DNA of 64,000 bases from Epiperipatus broadwayi (Eukaryota; Onychophora; Udeonychophora; Euonychophora; Peripatidae), in assembly GCA_028023455.1 (NCBI GenBank), contig JAQFVV010000031.1, forward strand, positions 8,112,093-8,176,092, in the 5' to 3' direction. The notes below the pieces were generated by a model, which was not told where the DNA came from, did no database searches, and saw only the letters and a list, made by a program, of their open reading frames with translations. A program made the translations under genes and the position numbers. Positions 1 through 11,929 of the stretch are shown piece by piece. Positions within the stretch are counted from its first letter, which is position 1. Each line of letters begins with the position of its first letter.

Positions 1-254
1 TATTTAATTATCATAGTGCTTCTAACAATAAATACATTATCAACATGCTTAAAATAGCATTAAACACAAAATTACAAAACCTCTCCCCACATAATATTTT
101 CATAATATGCCAACATGTAATTACATACACAAGCTAAAACTAATAACTTCTTGGGCCAGTCACTATAAGCGATTTTCAAAAGTTGCTATCAAATTTGGTT
201 CAATAAATATAAACACATCTATAATAATGAACATCTAAATTTAAATATTTTTTA
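1..254. other. Non-coding AT-rich left edge
   Basis: No gene, repeat or RNA is recognisable here. On the minus strand this would be the 3' flank of the open frame at 255-728. Confidence 0.4.
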
Positions 255-728
255 TCATATAAACATCAATTGTTTGGATGAATTCTCATCTTTTCTTAGA
301 CCCATATGATTTGTAATGTCCAGGATAAAATAATCTACAACTTCAAAAAACACTGTTATAATTTTTTTAACCAAATTAAATAAAGAGGTAAGGGTATGTT
401 CACCAAAATGTAAAACTACCTGCGAAATCATTCTATTATAAACTGTTGGGTAGTAAAACATATAATTTTCAAAATCAAACATAAGCCCAATTTTATGCAT
501 TTTTAAATTTGCAGAATTTTTTGGGGTAATAGCAGCTGATAAATAAGTATTTACAATTGTTTTTCTACTATATAATTTATTTAAAAAACTTCTAAGTACA
601 CAGCCAATAAATTTCATTCTGATTTTAATCACATAAAAACTATTCAATATTGTAAAATTTACTTTTTCAATTTGTTGACAAACTTTTAACTCTACATTGT
701 TTCTTATACATTTAACATAATGTTCCAC
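255..728 (-). CDS. Unrecognised 157-codon open frame, possible terminal exon
   Basis: This minus-strand frame stays open for 157 codons in DNA so AT-rich that stops should be frequent, which is why it is listed. The first codon is GTG, not ATG, directly after an AAG that could be a weak 3' splice site, so it may be a last exon rather than a whole gene. The predicted peptide has a cluster of cysteines near the start (residues 7, 17, 44) and a hydrophobic, aromatic-rich C-terminal half. I do not recognise a family. A faint resemblance to the region N-terminal of M13 peptidase domains (an N-x-A-x-x-K pattern, then IG and YY) is too weak to use. It may be a chance open frame. Confidence 0.25.
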   Translation of the reverse strand: MEHYVKCIRNNVELKVCQQIEKVNFTILNSFYVIKIRMKFIGCVLRSFLNKLYSRKTIVNTYLSAAITPKNSANLKMHKIGLMFDFENYMFYYPTVYNRMISQVVLHFGEHTLTSLFNLVKKIITVFFEVVDYFILDITNHMGLRKDENSSKQLMFI

Positions 729-1015
729 CTTTATTCACTTTAACACATATAATATTATTATCAGACAGCTTATCTGCTTATAGTTTATGTCTGTCATAAG
801 CAAATTTTATTGCTGCAATAATTGTTATTTTATAGTACTTAACAGGTTCTTCAAAAAATTTTATTGCTTTATCCCAAAACCCTCCAAAAATTTTATTTTT
901 TTATCAGAAACAGATTTGAATAAAGAAATGGAATTTGTTGGATACTATCTTAAAATCAGGAAAATGGAAATTACTGCAGCAATTGAAATTATTATTAATG
1001 TGTAAAGATTGCAAT
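729..1015. other. Non-coding AT-rich stretch
   Basis: Nothing is recognisable between the open frame on the left and the TA palindrome on the right. Confidence 0.35.
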
Positions 1016-1023
1016 TTTCAATT

Positions 1024-1115
<92 letters not shown>

Positions 1116-1124
1116 AATTGAAAA
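1016..1124. repeat. (TA)n-cored palindrome 1
   Basis: A (TA)n run of about 86 bp (about 1027-1112) is bordered by matching inverted arms: TTTCAATTCGG on the left (1016-1026) and CCGAATTGAAA on the right (1113-1123). The whole segment is therefore one hairpin-forming palindrome. The (IY)n open frames across it on both strands are translations of the microsatellite, not genes. Confidence 0.85.
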
Positions 1125-1305
1125 AAAAAACATGTAAAATGGCTGTGTTAACATTTAACGAATAAAACTGTTTCAACAATATTGACAGTGTTCAGGAAAA
1201 AAAATTTCATTTCTGATATATATATATATATATATACTATTTAATTACTTATTCAGTCAAGTATACTGCATAATAACTATAGTAAATAAAGGAATTTGAA
1301 CTTAG

Positions 1306-1894
1306 GATTTTTTCAGTCTATATTCATTCCCTATTCTATCTCTAACAATCTATATACATAATCCTATGCATGTGAAAAAGTTAAATGATCCCAAATATAT
1401 GTATTTCATGCTGAACCAGTACTCATCAGTTGGTCAAGATCGTAATGTGTCACACATATATGCAATCAGGGCTTGACTTATATTAAGATAGCAATTCCTT
1501 AAATTTTAATGGCCAGGCTTCAATCTTCTTATTCTTCCAATAATTCAACAGTCCATTTGATTAAAAAACTAACCATAGAATGTGAGACTACAATATCAAA
1601 TCTTCTAAGGACATTGAGTATTCCATAGCTGTTTTTTTGATGAAATGGATGATTGAATTGTTAGACGGGTGAGAATATTGAAGCCTGTTAATTACAGTCT
1701 AAGGAATTGCTTATGTTAATATGAGATGATCACTTGTTGTCTATATGTATGGGAGATTATGATCTGGCTCAACAGATCAGTGCTGGTTCAACCCAAAATA
1801 CGTATATTGGGGATCATTTGTCTTTTTCACATGTGTGTGGTTACATGTATCAGTTGTTTAAGATGTATTGAAGAATGAATATAGACTGAAAATT
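1306..1894. mobile_element. Fold-back (long inverted repeat) element
   Basis: The left end reads TTTTTCAGTCTATATTCATTC and the right end is its reverse complement, GAATGAATATAGACTGAAAA. Matching blocks recur inward in mirror order: a block with CATGTGAAAAAG and ATGATCCC, one with CAGTACTCATCAG and AGATCGTAATG, and one with GGCTTCAAT. The two arms are about 250 bp each and meet near 1620-1640. There is no coding capacity, so this is a non-autonomous fold-back or large MITE. The arms have many substitutions, so it is not recent. I cannot define a target duplication. Confidence 0.7.
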
Positions 1895-1989
1895 CTAACT
1901 TCACATCTCTGTATTAATTGTAAGTACTATTTGTAAATTGAATTGCAATAATATGTATAATTGTATATGCTTATATAGACATCACCAGT

Positions 1990-2015
1990 TATATATATAT
2001 ATATATATATATAAG
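1990..2015. repeat. Short (TA)n microsatellite
   Basis: A plain TA run of about 25 bp, followed by ordinary AT-rich DNA. Confidence 0.7.
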
Positions 2016-2384
2016 CACTTCTAGTGTCCATAAACTGCTGTTAAAACTAGGCAAGTATTATGCTTTTATATTGATAAATATTTGAGTGCAATAATATGAC
2101 TTGTTTCAAAATGTTGAAATACCGTTTAGCTAATCCATAAAACAAGCCATACATTAATGGGCTATGAATGGAAATCATCAACATTTTCAAACATTATCCA
2201 CTCATTGCAGTATGAAGGATTTTACAAAATCTAATTTTCGCTGTCCATAGATTCTTTTATTCCCATTCCTTTAGCAAACATTTTTATTTTAGCTATTCAT
2301 CTCATAAATATATATGGTATATGAGCACAGACTTTCCACACGACCCACCATTCTCCCCTCCATCTGATAACACTTATACACTTG

Positions 2385-2585
2385 AACACATATATATTGA
2401 AAAAATAAATAATCACCAAAAAAAGTATTTCATGCTAAACCAGCAATCATCAGTTGGTCTAGATTATTATCTCTACACATATATGCAAAAAGTGTTCAGA
2501 TATACATTAAGATATTCAATCTTTATACTTTGATGGACAGGCTTCAATCCACTCAACCCTCCAACTCTTCAACCGTCCATCCAAT
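2385..2585. mobile_element. Half copy of the 1306-1894 fold-back family
   Basis: This stretch repeats, in the same orientation, the left arm of the fold-back at about 1395-1570. Shared landmarks in order are GTATTTCATGCT, AACCAG, ATCATCAGTTGGTC, ACATATATGCAA, a GACAGGCTTCAATC-type block and a closing GTCCATCCAATTG. Only one arm is present, so it is a truncated or single-arm copy. Confidence 0.6.
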
Positions 2586-4269
2586 TGAAATGTTATTTTT
2601 GCTCGGTCTTTTATAATCTTTTAGAATCTATTGTTATCATTTCTGAAGTATCTACAAATTAAATTTAAAAAAAAAAAAACACTCTCACTATTCGATGTTT
2701 AACACGTCTATTGTGTCAATGTAAAAGCTTTGTTCTTGCTTTTAATATAGATTATAGAGCATTTATTAAATTTTCTATTTGTATATTTACAAATAATAAA
2801 TAGTAGCAAAATATATTTAAACGACAATAATTTTATTCATTAATTTTTTAGATAAAAAGATAATCGATTTTTTTAATTTTTTTTTTTACTTTTATCTCAT
2901 TGTTTTTATTATAAAAGTTTTCTAGATAATTTTGAAAGACGAAAATTTATTACTTTCATAAAAAAAAGTATTAAGTCATATAAAATTTTGAGTTTATGAG
3001 AGTTTTATTTATTACATAAAAAAAAAAAAAGTAATCATTGCTTAAAATTTTGCCGGATGCAAACTCTTAAGTGAAAATTTTAAAATCTACTGTCATAAAA
3101 AAGATTTATGTTAAGATTCGGCAACTTTATATCTATAATTATTTAGCTTTTTTTTTTTTTTAATAGCCGCAACAGCGTAAAGTTTATTCAAGAACAAACG
3201 GCAGGTTAAAAAAACGTTTTATAAGAATCTCTACAAGTCTAGATATTTTGTTTATTTTTAATCTCACGATAATTTAATTGATATATGTTTACAAACAATA
3301 TATAATTTATATATGTTATGTTTGTTTTTTCTCAACGGCATGTTGATATTAGCAGCCAACAGACACTTTGACAAAATAATAACACGTTATCATAATTATG
3401 ATAATTAAACTTGCTTGATATCCTCAATTTTTAAGTTATGATATATATTTAAATGAATTATTTACATCACTAAGTTATATATATTAGAAAATACCTACAA
3501 TCAACAGAGAGCTAGAGGTTTAAATACCTGAATCTTCCAACCGGAAGTGATAGTCCAAATTTATATCTAAATATCATAATTGCATACGTGTATTTCTAAA
3601 GCTTGAATTCGGTTACATTCATATTTAGATATCTGTGTTATTTAATCTTTTAATGTAATTGATAAACATTCACTATGGGTAAAAAAACAAATCCTGTCTA
3701 GATTAGAATACAGAATAAAATATCGTGCACCACATTAATAATATATATAGAGAGAGATTAAGCGCGTTAATAGCAAGAAGTAAATAATCAGTCAAATTCA
3801 TAGCTCTTATAAATTATATTCTATAATCTAAAAGCTAACTATCAGGTAAAGCAAAATATATTAAATACGGCTTACCTGATTCTGTGAATAAATTTGATTG
3901 GTTATACGTTTTCTTCCAACACAGTGTTTAATCATTACACATGTAATACTAACAATTAATGCTTAATGTTCACCTTGTAGCTTTTAAATTAATAATGTTG
4001 AAATCTGCAAAAACTTGATGTACTCCTACTACTTTTAACATATTAAAAGATATGATTCTTCACAGTGAAATAACTATTGCAATTAAATTAGCTGTAGATA
4101 GAACTGATATTTTATTTTTATTTATTGCATTAAAGTGAGCGTTGATCTCATTATTAATGTAAAAGAAATGCATTAAACATTTTACTTATGAAAGCACATA
4201 TATTTTTTGGAAAATATGATTACTCAATATTGAGACAAATCAATATGATTGTTTAACTTGTTGGATGTG
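2586..4269. other. Non-coding AT-rich DNA
   Basis: Contains A and T homopolymer runs and no open frame or repeat that I can identify. Confidence 0.4.
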
Positions 4270-4974
4270 CTATGTCTGGAAGTGTAACTTTTGCTCTCCA
4301 GACCACACGAGATTTAAATTTACCCCCTGGTAAAAATCACAACTAATACAGTTAAAATTTAATATATAATATCTATATATAAGTAATTTACATTTTTTAT
4401 TAACATATATAATCTTTACTATACATGATCTCAAAGGCATACGAAAATAATAATTAAGATTTATAAGACCGTATCTGTCCCTAACTTGCTCTTCAGAGGC
4501 AAATTCTCTACATTGGAAGCTTAAAATACATACAGTGATGTCCGGCACTGAGGTTAAATTTCCATCTGCACACCAAAGCTTCCAACAGCAAGTGGTCATT
4601 TCTTGTTCTTATTTGGCTTCTATCCATTAATTGTCCAATTATTCTTCTGATCGTCTCTTTTTTGAGATCTGCTGCAGATAAGGTAATTATTTTATTTATT
4701 CGAAATACATCCTGGATTGGAGAAATTTATTTTTATTCATTTCTATTAAAAATATTTTTTTGGATTTCTTGAGTTGTTATTAATGAGTTGGTCAGGAACT
4801 CATAATTATTTAATTGTTAACGGTATATATTTTTACTGAAAAAATTTGATTGCTTATCTCCAGAGATTTTTACTAATTACTCTTAGAAAATAGTCTTTCT
4901 GATAACATAAACTTTTATATTTTATTCTAGTTTACTATTTTAAAAAGCTATTTTTTTTAAATATTGTGTATGTA

Positions 4975-4978
<4 letters not shown>
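4270..4978. other. AT-rich DNA with one unrecognised minus-strand frame
   Basis: A 109-codon minus-strand frame at 4270-4599 has cysteines near its start and a charged patch in its middle, but no motif I recognise. It could be a chance frame. The rest is non-coding. Confidence 0.2.

Positions 4979-5033
<55 letters not shown>
4979..5033. repeat. (TA)n microsatellite
   Basis: About 55 bp of uninterrupted TA, shortly upstream of the inverted SINE-tail copy at 5090. Confidence 0.85.
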
Positions 5034-5036
<3 letters not shown>

Positions 5037-5089
5037 CAATTACAATTACATTTTATGTGTTTAAACATACACATACATACATAACATTA

Positions 5090-5268
5090 TTTTTATATTG
5101 AACTATTTTTATCATCTAATATGTGTGTTGAATGTCTTTAGAACAATTTAATTTTATTTAAATATTTCAAATACTTTCAACTGTTAGTAATATCACTGCA
5201 AACAGGTTAGTATATGCACCAACTGTTAGTAATATCACAGCAAACAAATTAGTATATGCACAACGTTT
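5090..5268 (-). mobile_element. Inverted copy of the SINE 3' body with internal duplication
   Basis: Reverse-complementing this block gives the 3' part of the SINE at 5381-5665, from the CTTGAAAC(A/G)TTGTGC motif to the tail that ends near TAGTTCAATATAA. Inside it a segment of about 48 bp (AACTGTTAGTAATATCAC through TTAGTATATGCA) occurs twice in tandem, once ending at about 5219 and once at about 5263; the plus-strand copy has it once. The tRNA-like head is absent. Confidence 0.75.
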
Positions 5269-5380
5269 CAAGCAATATTGTAAGAGCAAAGTTGATTAGT
5301 GGTTTGCTCTTATGAAAAAGTGAAGAAATCAGGAGGAATCTCATAGATAAGTATATGAAATTTCTATGATTGTTCCCTTT

Positions 5381-5665
5381 GACAGGATGGCTCAGATGGT
5401 TAGAGTGATACCTTAAAAGTCAATAATCAAAAATCTAAGGACCCAGGTTCGAATCACATGCTAGTACTGTCACTAGTCAGATCAGCAACACCAGAAGAAG
5501 AGAGGAGAACAATAACTCTTGAAACATTGTGCATATACTAACTTGTTTTCTGTGATATTACTAACAGTTGAAAGTATTTGGAATATTTAAATAAAATTAA
5601 ATTGTTCTCAAGACATTCAGTACACATATTAGAAGATGGAAATAGTTCAATATAAAAATACAACT
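5381..5665 (+). mobile_element. tRNA-derived SINE
   Basis: The head has a pol III A box (GGCTCAGATGG at about 5390-5400) and a B box (GGTTCGAATC at 5446-5455) about 45 bp apart, as in tRNA-derived SINEs. The body contains CTCTTGAAACATTGTGC and ends in an AT-rich tail. The A-to-B spacing carries an insertion compared with a true tRNA, and no cloverleaf or acceptor stem can be drawn, so it is not a tRNA gene. A second, more degraded copy lies at 23876-24145, and an inverted tail copy lies just upstream. Confidence 0.75.
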
Positions 5666-7005
5666 ATAACACCATCATCGCAAACCTTCAGGAAAACAAT
5701 ACATAACATTATGTTTTTATTAAATTATGCATGTAAAATAAATGTTCAATGCAAGTTTTAATATATATAAATATAACCTTTTGATAGCCTGAATTAGATC
5801 AAATAATGTGGAAGTATTTAAAAAAACCAGTGAGCTTTATATAAACTAAGTGCCAGTAAACATAAAACGTCAGTAAATGGTATGCTTTTTTATATGATCA
5901 AAGCTTAAGGGTATGTGGGTTCATACTTACTTTATTGACAATTATTTTACATACAGCTTGCTGGGGGAAGAGAGGTTTCAGTACTTCTGCATTATTTTAC
6001 ATATATTTATATAATAAACATGTGAATGTTTTTTTTTTGTGGAAAGACAGACTTTTTAGACTTTAAATCTTATTTTAAATTATTATAAAGAAATGCAAAA
6101 TTGATTGAATTTATTGAAATCATTTAAGGTTAATCTAAAATACAAGCCGCAATTAGGAAAAGTGTTAGTGTTCAGAAATTTCTCAAAATATAAAATAAAT
6201 AAAACAGTTGGCCAGTATGTTGTGTATATTTTTAAGAATTGGTTTGTATATTCATAGCAATATTTTTCTTTTGTTAAAAATTTACTTATTTCTTGGAGCT
6301 GAAATGGACTTTTCGTTTGCAAATAGCTGCAGTTGGTGGTGATAAAAAATGAAACAATAAATGTTGATAAATTTCCTAAGCATGTAGTCTGGGTACAGCA
6401 CGTATTGTTTGACAAACTATCGATTAATATCTTGACAATTATAATGACAGAATACCCTATTGTAAACATGCTCATAAATATTTGTTAAGTATTCATTAAA
6501 AACAATAATATTTTTGCTATTTCTCAAAAGTACTTCATCATGAAAATTGTTAACTTGAACTTCTAATTTGGTCAGCTTGTTAAAGATTCAAATTGATCAT
6601 AAGACAAATATTGCAAACCTGTTTTGAGTTTTCTAATCAAAAGAAATGAGTGAATATGGAGTTTCATAAGAAATAGAAAGATTTCAGGTTGGAAAAAAAT
6701 TAGCATTCAGATTTAAAAATTTGTTGGTCGAAAATTGACTAGTGGTCACTTACTTCATGCAGGAAAATAAAAAATTAAGCATTCATAACGTTAAAAGATC
6801 ATATGATATTTGAACAACAGAAGAGGCAAATCAATTAGTGTTCTATAAACTATTAGCTTTGCAATGCAATAAATCAAGGAGATAATATGTTTGGTCATTG
6901 TTGAAGCATGAAAAATGCTAGAATCTAGTTTTGATCATTTACCTATTGCTCCTAATAAAATAGGGCATATTAAGTCAATAATTAATCCTTTTTTATATTC
7001 TAGGT
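5666..7005. other. AT-rich DNA with one unrecognised minus-strand frame
   Basis: Most of this stretch shows nothing. A 130-codon minus-strand frame (6083-6475) is hydrophobic at its start and cysteine-containing, with no recognised domain and no good splice context. I regard it as probably spurious. Confidence 0.3.
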
Positions 7006-10000
7006 TATTGAGTTCAAACCTTACATCACCAACTTCAAAGACTCCAGAAGGAAAGGAGATTTTTTTTATCCTCAACTAATAGTTTATTGGTGAAAAGGAC
7101 AATGCATATATTTTGAACAGTTTAGCAGTCTACTTAAGAGTGAAATGGTAATGGAAATATGAAAAACTATGGCCTTAGTTCCAAATTTCTAAAGAGCACA
7201 TAATTATGAGTTACCTCAGTAGTTTTATGCATCTAAACATATTTATATTTAAAAATTAAAGTTTTGAGCATATATAAATAATTGTCTGTAGCTGTAGACT
7301 CTCTATATCATATCATTTTTCTAAGTTTACTTATTAATTTTTTTGTTTCAATTTATATCTAATGAATTATAATGTTAATTTGTAATATTATTTTTTATAT
7401 ACAAGTCATTACTAATTTACTTTGTGACTTATGTTACTAATAATATTGATAATCTGTAGCCTTTCATATCATTTAGATTACTTTCAACAATCATGCATTG
7501 ATTCAATACATATATTTTATTTCTGTCTTTGCTTTGGTTAGGTGAGCAAGTTTGATATGTATGAGTAAATAAGTGAATATATGTCTATGTGGGTATGAAC
7601 ACTAAAATGTAAACATTTACAGAAATATCAAAAGATTTTTTTTAATTTCATATTTTCTGTGTAAAAAAATATTTTTTTATATATTATTGAAGACCATTTG
7701 TTTTTGTTTTTTTATTATTTGAAAGTAGTAAAACTGAGAGAGAAAAGATAATCAATTCTAAAGATCTAAATTTAAAGTTAAAAAAAGATAAAAAGAAAAG
7801 ATCTCAAATCTAAAGACCAAAGAACTTTAGTATTAGAAAAGTAAGAGAGAGAAGAATAACTTATTAGTAAGTAACTATAGTTATAAAGAGACTTCAGATT
7901 ATTGGAGATGACTAAAGAAATAATTTTTAACTATAAAATAACTATATCACAGCTGTGTAGATAAGAGATCTTTTTGAAAATGACCAGATGCTCACCATAG
8001 ATGTAAATACTCCCTTAGATAAGAGTGATGTGATGTCATAACAGCAATACATATATATTCAGGGAAGAAACATTTTTTCTGGTACTAAGTATTCAGTGGC
8101 ATTGCTTTTCAGAACCAACACATCATTATCTTGTGTATGCATGTAGAGCATCTACAGAAAAATACAGAGCTAGGTTTGATCAAGCAAGAATTCCATGCAC
8201 ATCTGAAGATTTTAATTTGAAAAAAAAAATAACAAATATCATCCTACGGCTGATCTCCAGACAATAGAAGACTCTGAACCTTGCTATTGCTTCACCTCTG
8301 CCATTGGTGGATTCAAATATAAAACCCCAAAGTAAAAAGAAAACAATATATCAAGAGAAGAAAAATAACCATTTATCTATTAAAATACCCACACATGGAA
8401 CAGAAAGAAAGAAGAGGAAAAGAAGAAAATGAGAAACCCATTTCAATACTAAAGTAGTGTCCTTAAAAATGCAGTCCGTGCATCATCATCATCATTATCA
8501 TTTCCAGTAAATTGCAATAATTAATACATAAATACATGTGTCAAACAAACAATGATATGTGGCTGAATTCAAATTTTTAGCCTTGAACAACATTTAATCT
8601 GAATAAATTTCATTAAACTAACTGAAACAGACTCTACACTGGAAATAAAAGAGCCTGATGATATCAATTTTATTTGTATTTTCTCAATGACTCTTACAAT
8701 TTTCTTTTAAATCAATATGGCTTTTTCTCCCCACCCCCCAATGTATTATAATAAGCCTCAATAATTGAAAAAAAGTGTTTGAATAATGATGAATATTGAT
8801 TTTATCAATATATTAATGTGTTATTTGATTACCATTACATGTAATTATTTATATATGTAATTTTTTAATGATTTATTATTATTATTTATTAATTTTGGTA
8901 TCATGAATAGGGAAAATATTGTTTATATATCATTCTTATTATAAAGTAAAGATTGAAAACAAGATTTATTAATAATGGAAAATAGAACACACACACACAA
9001 TACTATTTCTATGCTTGGATAACTATTCTGTATAAATGCTCAAATTTTGGAAAGAACAGTGATAGAAATATATTACAGTGAGGGATGGATTTAAATGGGG
9101 ATTATAATTTGAAGCAGATTTCTTTTAAATATTCTTATTTTTATAATTTAAGTAAAATTTCTCTACCAATTTTCCGAATGTTTTTTATTTTTTTTAAGAT
9201 TTTGTACATAAATTTTTATGTGATATATATTGTGCACATATATGCATGCATAGGGTGTATTTGTGAAATCTAGATTTTCAATGATTTGTAATATTTTTAC
9301 GCTTAATAAATGCATTAACATTAATGTATATTATATCCTATTAATGATGAAGTTTAAATTACATCGGAGAGGTGGGATGGGAGAAAGGTGAGTGGAAGAA
9401 TTATGGTTCTTATCGATAGTTATTGAATGTAACTAATCTTTTATTAATTATATAAATTTTGCTTGTATATTTATGAATAACTAATAATAAAATTTAATTT
9501 TTCTAATTAAACAAGTTTATATGTTTCTTAAAGTCGATGATTTTTTTCTTGTGAAAGATAGTTTAATTATCACCATCATTGGTGAATTCCAATCTTAAAA
9601 CAGAGTTTACCAGTGTAATAATATTTTAATACGTAATTGAAATTATTAGAAAACTACATAATATTACTTAGGGAGGCCATGCATATTAACCCATGGTTGT
9701 TATGGTGTCCATTGGGTGATGGAGAGTTGATGTAATGGCTTGTCACTTATAAACTAGTAAAAGAGATGATTTGTGTTACTTGTGAGTTAGTTATAAAATT
9801 GTTTCTGGAAGGGTCATTACCATTATTATCATTTTATTATTTGCTAAATAATCTAGGTAAATATATTAAATGGTTGTATAAATAATGTTTTTTTTTATTT
9901 TGTTTGTATGTGACAGCATAAGGAATATGACTACCATTGATGATCCATAGAGATTTAGTGAACTAGCAAGACTTATGACATTATATTATTAAATAGCTAA

Positions 10001-10592
10001 TAAGTCATGATGTTGTATTAGTCAATATGAGCTCTAAAGTTTTATAATGTTGATTGATTAAATATGATCTATATGAGAATCAATATAAGAACTTGTCTTA
10101 GAATTGGTATAATAATTTATTTGCATAATTATGGGCTAAGTAAGATGGTTTAGCATCAACATGGGTGACAACAATATACTGTTATAAAAATGGAAATCCT
10201 ACATACCATTATATATAATGTATCAACTGAGGGTTAAACTAGTTATCATTATAAATTGGTATCCAATGTGATTTTATCTAGATTCAGAGAGCCTAGTGGT
10301 ATCCAGGTAAGAAAGATAGGAGTAGAGAGTAAAATAGTTAGTTACAGATTGTTTTTTCCAACTGAGAACTTGATGAACATTAGCTATTTGTTTGCAAAAT
10401 ATTTTGATCTAAACCAATTTCTGTCATAAAATGATGACCAATGTAATGGGTTGGTGATGCAATTGATGAGGCAAAACATTGTACCATTATAAAATGAATG
10501 CCCAATTGAAGCAAATGAATTATATAGTTATAAGTAATTGGTCTAAAACAAACAATCCATTACAAATGACTGCCCAATGAAGAGCAATACAG
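7006..10592 (+). repeat. Left long terminal repeat of the old element
   Basis: Aligns collinearly with 14504-18186, starting at GAGTTCAAAC. Shared landmarks include the ACTCCAGAAG block, the TTGAGCATATA block, CCATGCATATTAACCCATGG near 9680 and CCCAATGAAGAG at the right limit. The last kilobase (about 9670-10660) is a degenerate array of units of about 60-75 bp that repeat a theme of ATTATAAA(A)TGG, CCCAATTGATGA. There is no credible open frame. The repeat may extend past 10592, because only the partner copy defines this limit. Confidence 0.75.
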
Positions 10593-10660
10593 AAATTAAA
10601 ATGTTTATTTCCATTACAAATGGCATCCCAACTGATGACATGATGTGTACTAACTAACTG
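9670..10660 (+). repeat. Degenerate minisatellite within the old LTR
   Basis: Successive blocks share a core in which a CATTATAAA-type string is followed by TGG, a few bases, and CCCAA(C/T)TGATG, at spacings of about 60-75 bp. Examples lie near 10195, 10245, 10425, 10480, 10560 and 10615. The array also appears in the right LTR (about 17240-18180). Confidence 0.5.
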
Positions 10661-11929
10661 AAATTGGGAGTTGACATAATAGAGATGAAATTGAGATGCG
10701 TAGTTAGAAAAATTTTTTTTACTAAAGAAGTACTTTAACCCTGTGTTTTTATTTAGACTTTTATTTGGGAGTGATTATTATTTTTTTATTTTTTGACTAA
10801 TGTTGGTAAATAAATACAGACAGGAACACAGCTTAGTAGTTCAGCTCTAAAACATTATACGTATCATAACTTACATTTGTTTAAACCAGCAATGAGTTTT
10901 CTTGTTAAATATTTTTTGTTATAAATAAAATACTGTGAGATAGGAACAAACGCATTAATGATTATAAATTATAAATAGTAATTTTCATGTATATTTGGGG
11001 AGTTCATGTATAAAAAAATCTATGATTTTGGAGATTTGGATTGGGCATTTGATTGCTGGGCTTTGCTTGGCTATACTTTCATTTTTTGATGATGAATGGT
11101 TTTGTCATTGCCTTGAGGTTACAAGGTTTCCATGCAACTCTAGACTGTGTTCAATCTCATTCATGTCTCCAACTCAGTTTCTAAATGGTTATTGTCTATG
11201 TTGAAGCAGTTAAGACATCAGCTTCTAAGACTTCTATAATGTCATGGTTTGATATTTTATCCCCTAACACTCAGTAAAACAGGGCATAGTTTCTTTATTA
11301 CCCACCTCTAAGATTCCAAGAGATGAAGCAAGATGTAGTTTTGTATATTTCCATCCCCTAAGACTTGAAAGTAACAGGGTCATTGCAAAATGTTTTTCAT
11401 TATTTTTATAAAGGATTGTGGTAGCTTATTGTGTTTAAATTAATAGCTCTCTTTGTATTCATGATGCATTGTGTTCTTATAGTTCATTGGCTGAATTCTT
11501 TATCGACCACAGAATTGTCAGTTGCTAGACATTCTGTTAGCCATTGATGTCTACCAAATCTCTAAAATATTGAATAGTACATAATTTAATGTTCTCTAAA
11601 AATTGAGGACTACATAATTTAATGTATGAACTTTGTTGTCACTATACTTATATAGTATATAAAATATTGTTGGATGGGTAATTAATCAGATAGATATAAA
11701 AAAATTGGAAAAAGTAAGAGGCAGGATGATATAGGTGCAGGTCAGTCAACAGAAAGGGTGGACAGATGTGCAGGTTCTTGGGGGTAATAGAAGCTGAAAA
11801 CAAAGTTAATTAAATTGATTATAGGAAAGAAGACATTACTTATTTAAACAAAAAAAAACAGATATCTTTATGGATTCTGACAAAAAAAAGATCTTGGGGG
11901 TCAGAATACAGTGCACCAGAGAAGTTCCA
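10661..11929 (+). other. Leader or distal LTR region of the old element
   Basis: Lies between the alignable LTR and the gag fossil. It shows no open frame of note. I could not identify a primer binding site. It may hold the end of the left LTR and the untranslated leader. Confidence 0.35.

Noticed and set aside
255-728. Assignment of this frame to an M13 peptidase
   Set aside because: The likeness is limited to a few scattered residues. It would also be out of order with the M13-like exon at 37966-38248 if they were one gene.
935-1165. Overlapping (IY)n open frames on both strands
   Set aside because: They are translations of a (TA)n microsatellite.
5381-5460. A functional tRNA gene
   Set aside because: A and B boxes are present, but no acceptor stem or cloverleaf can be formed and a SINE body follows.
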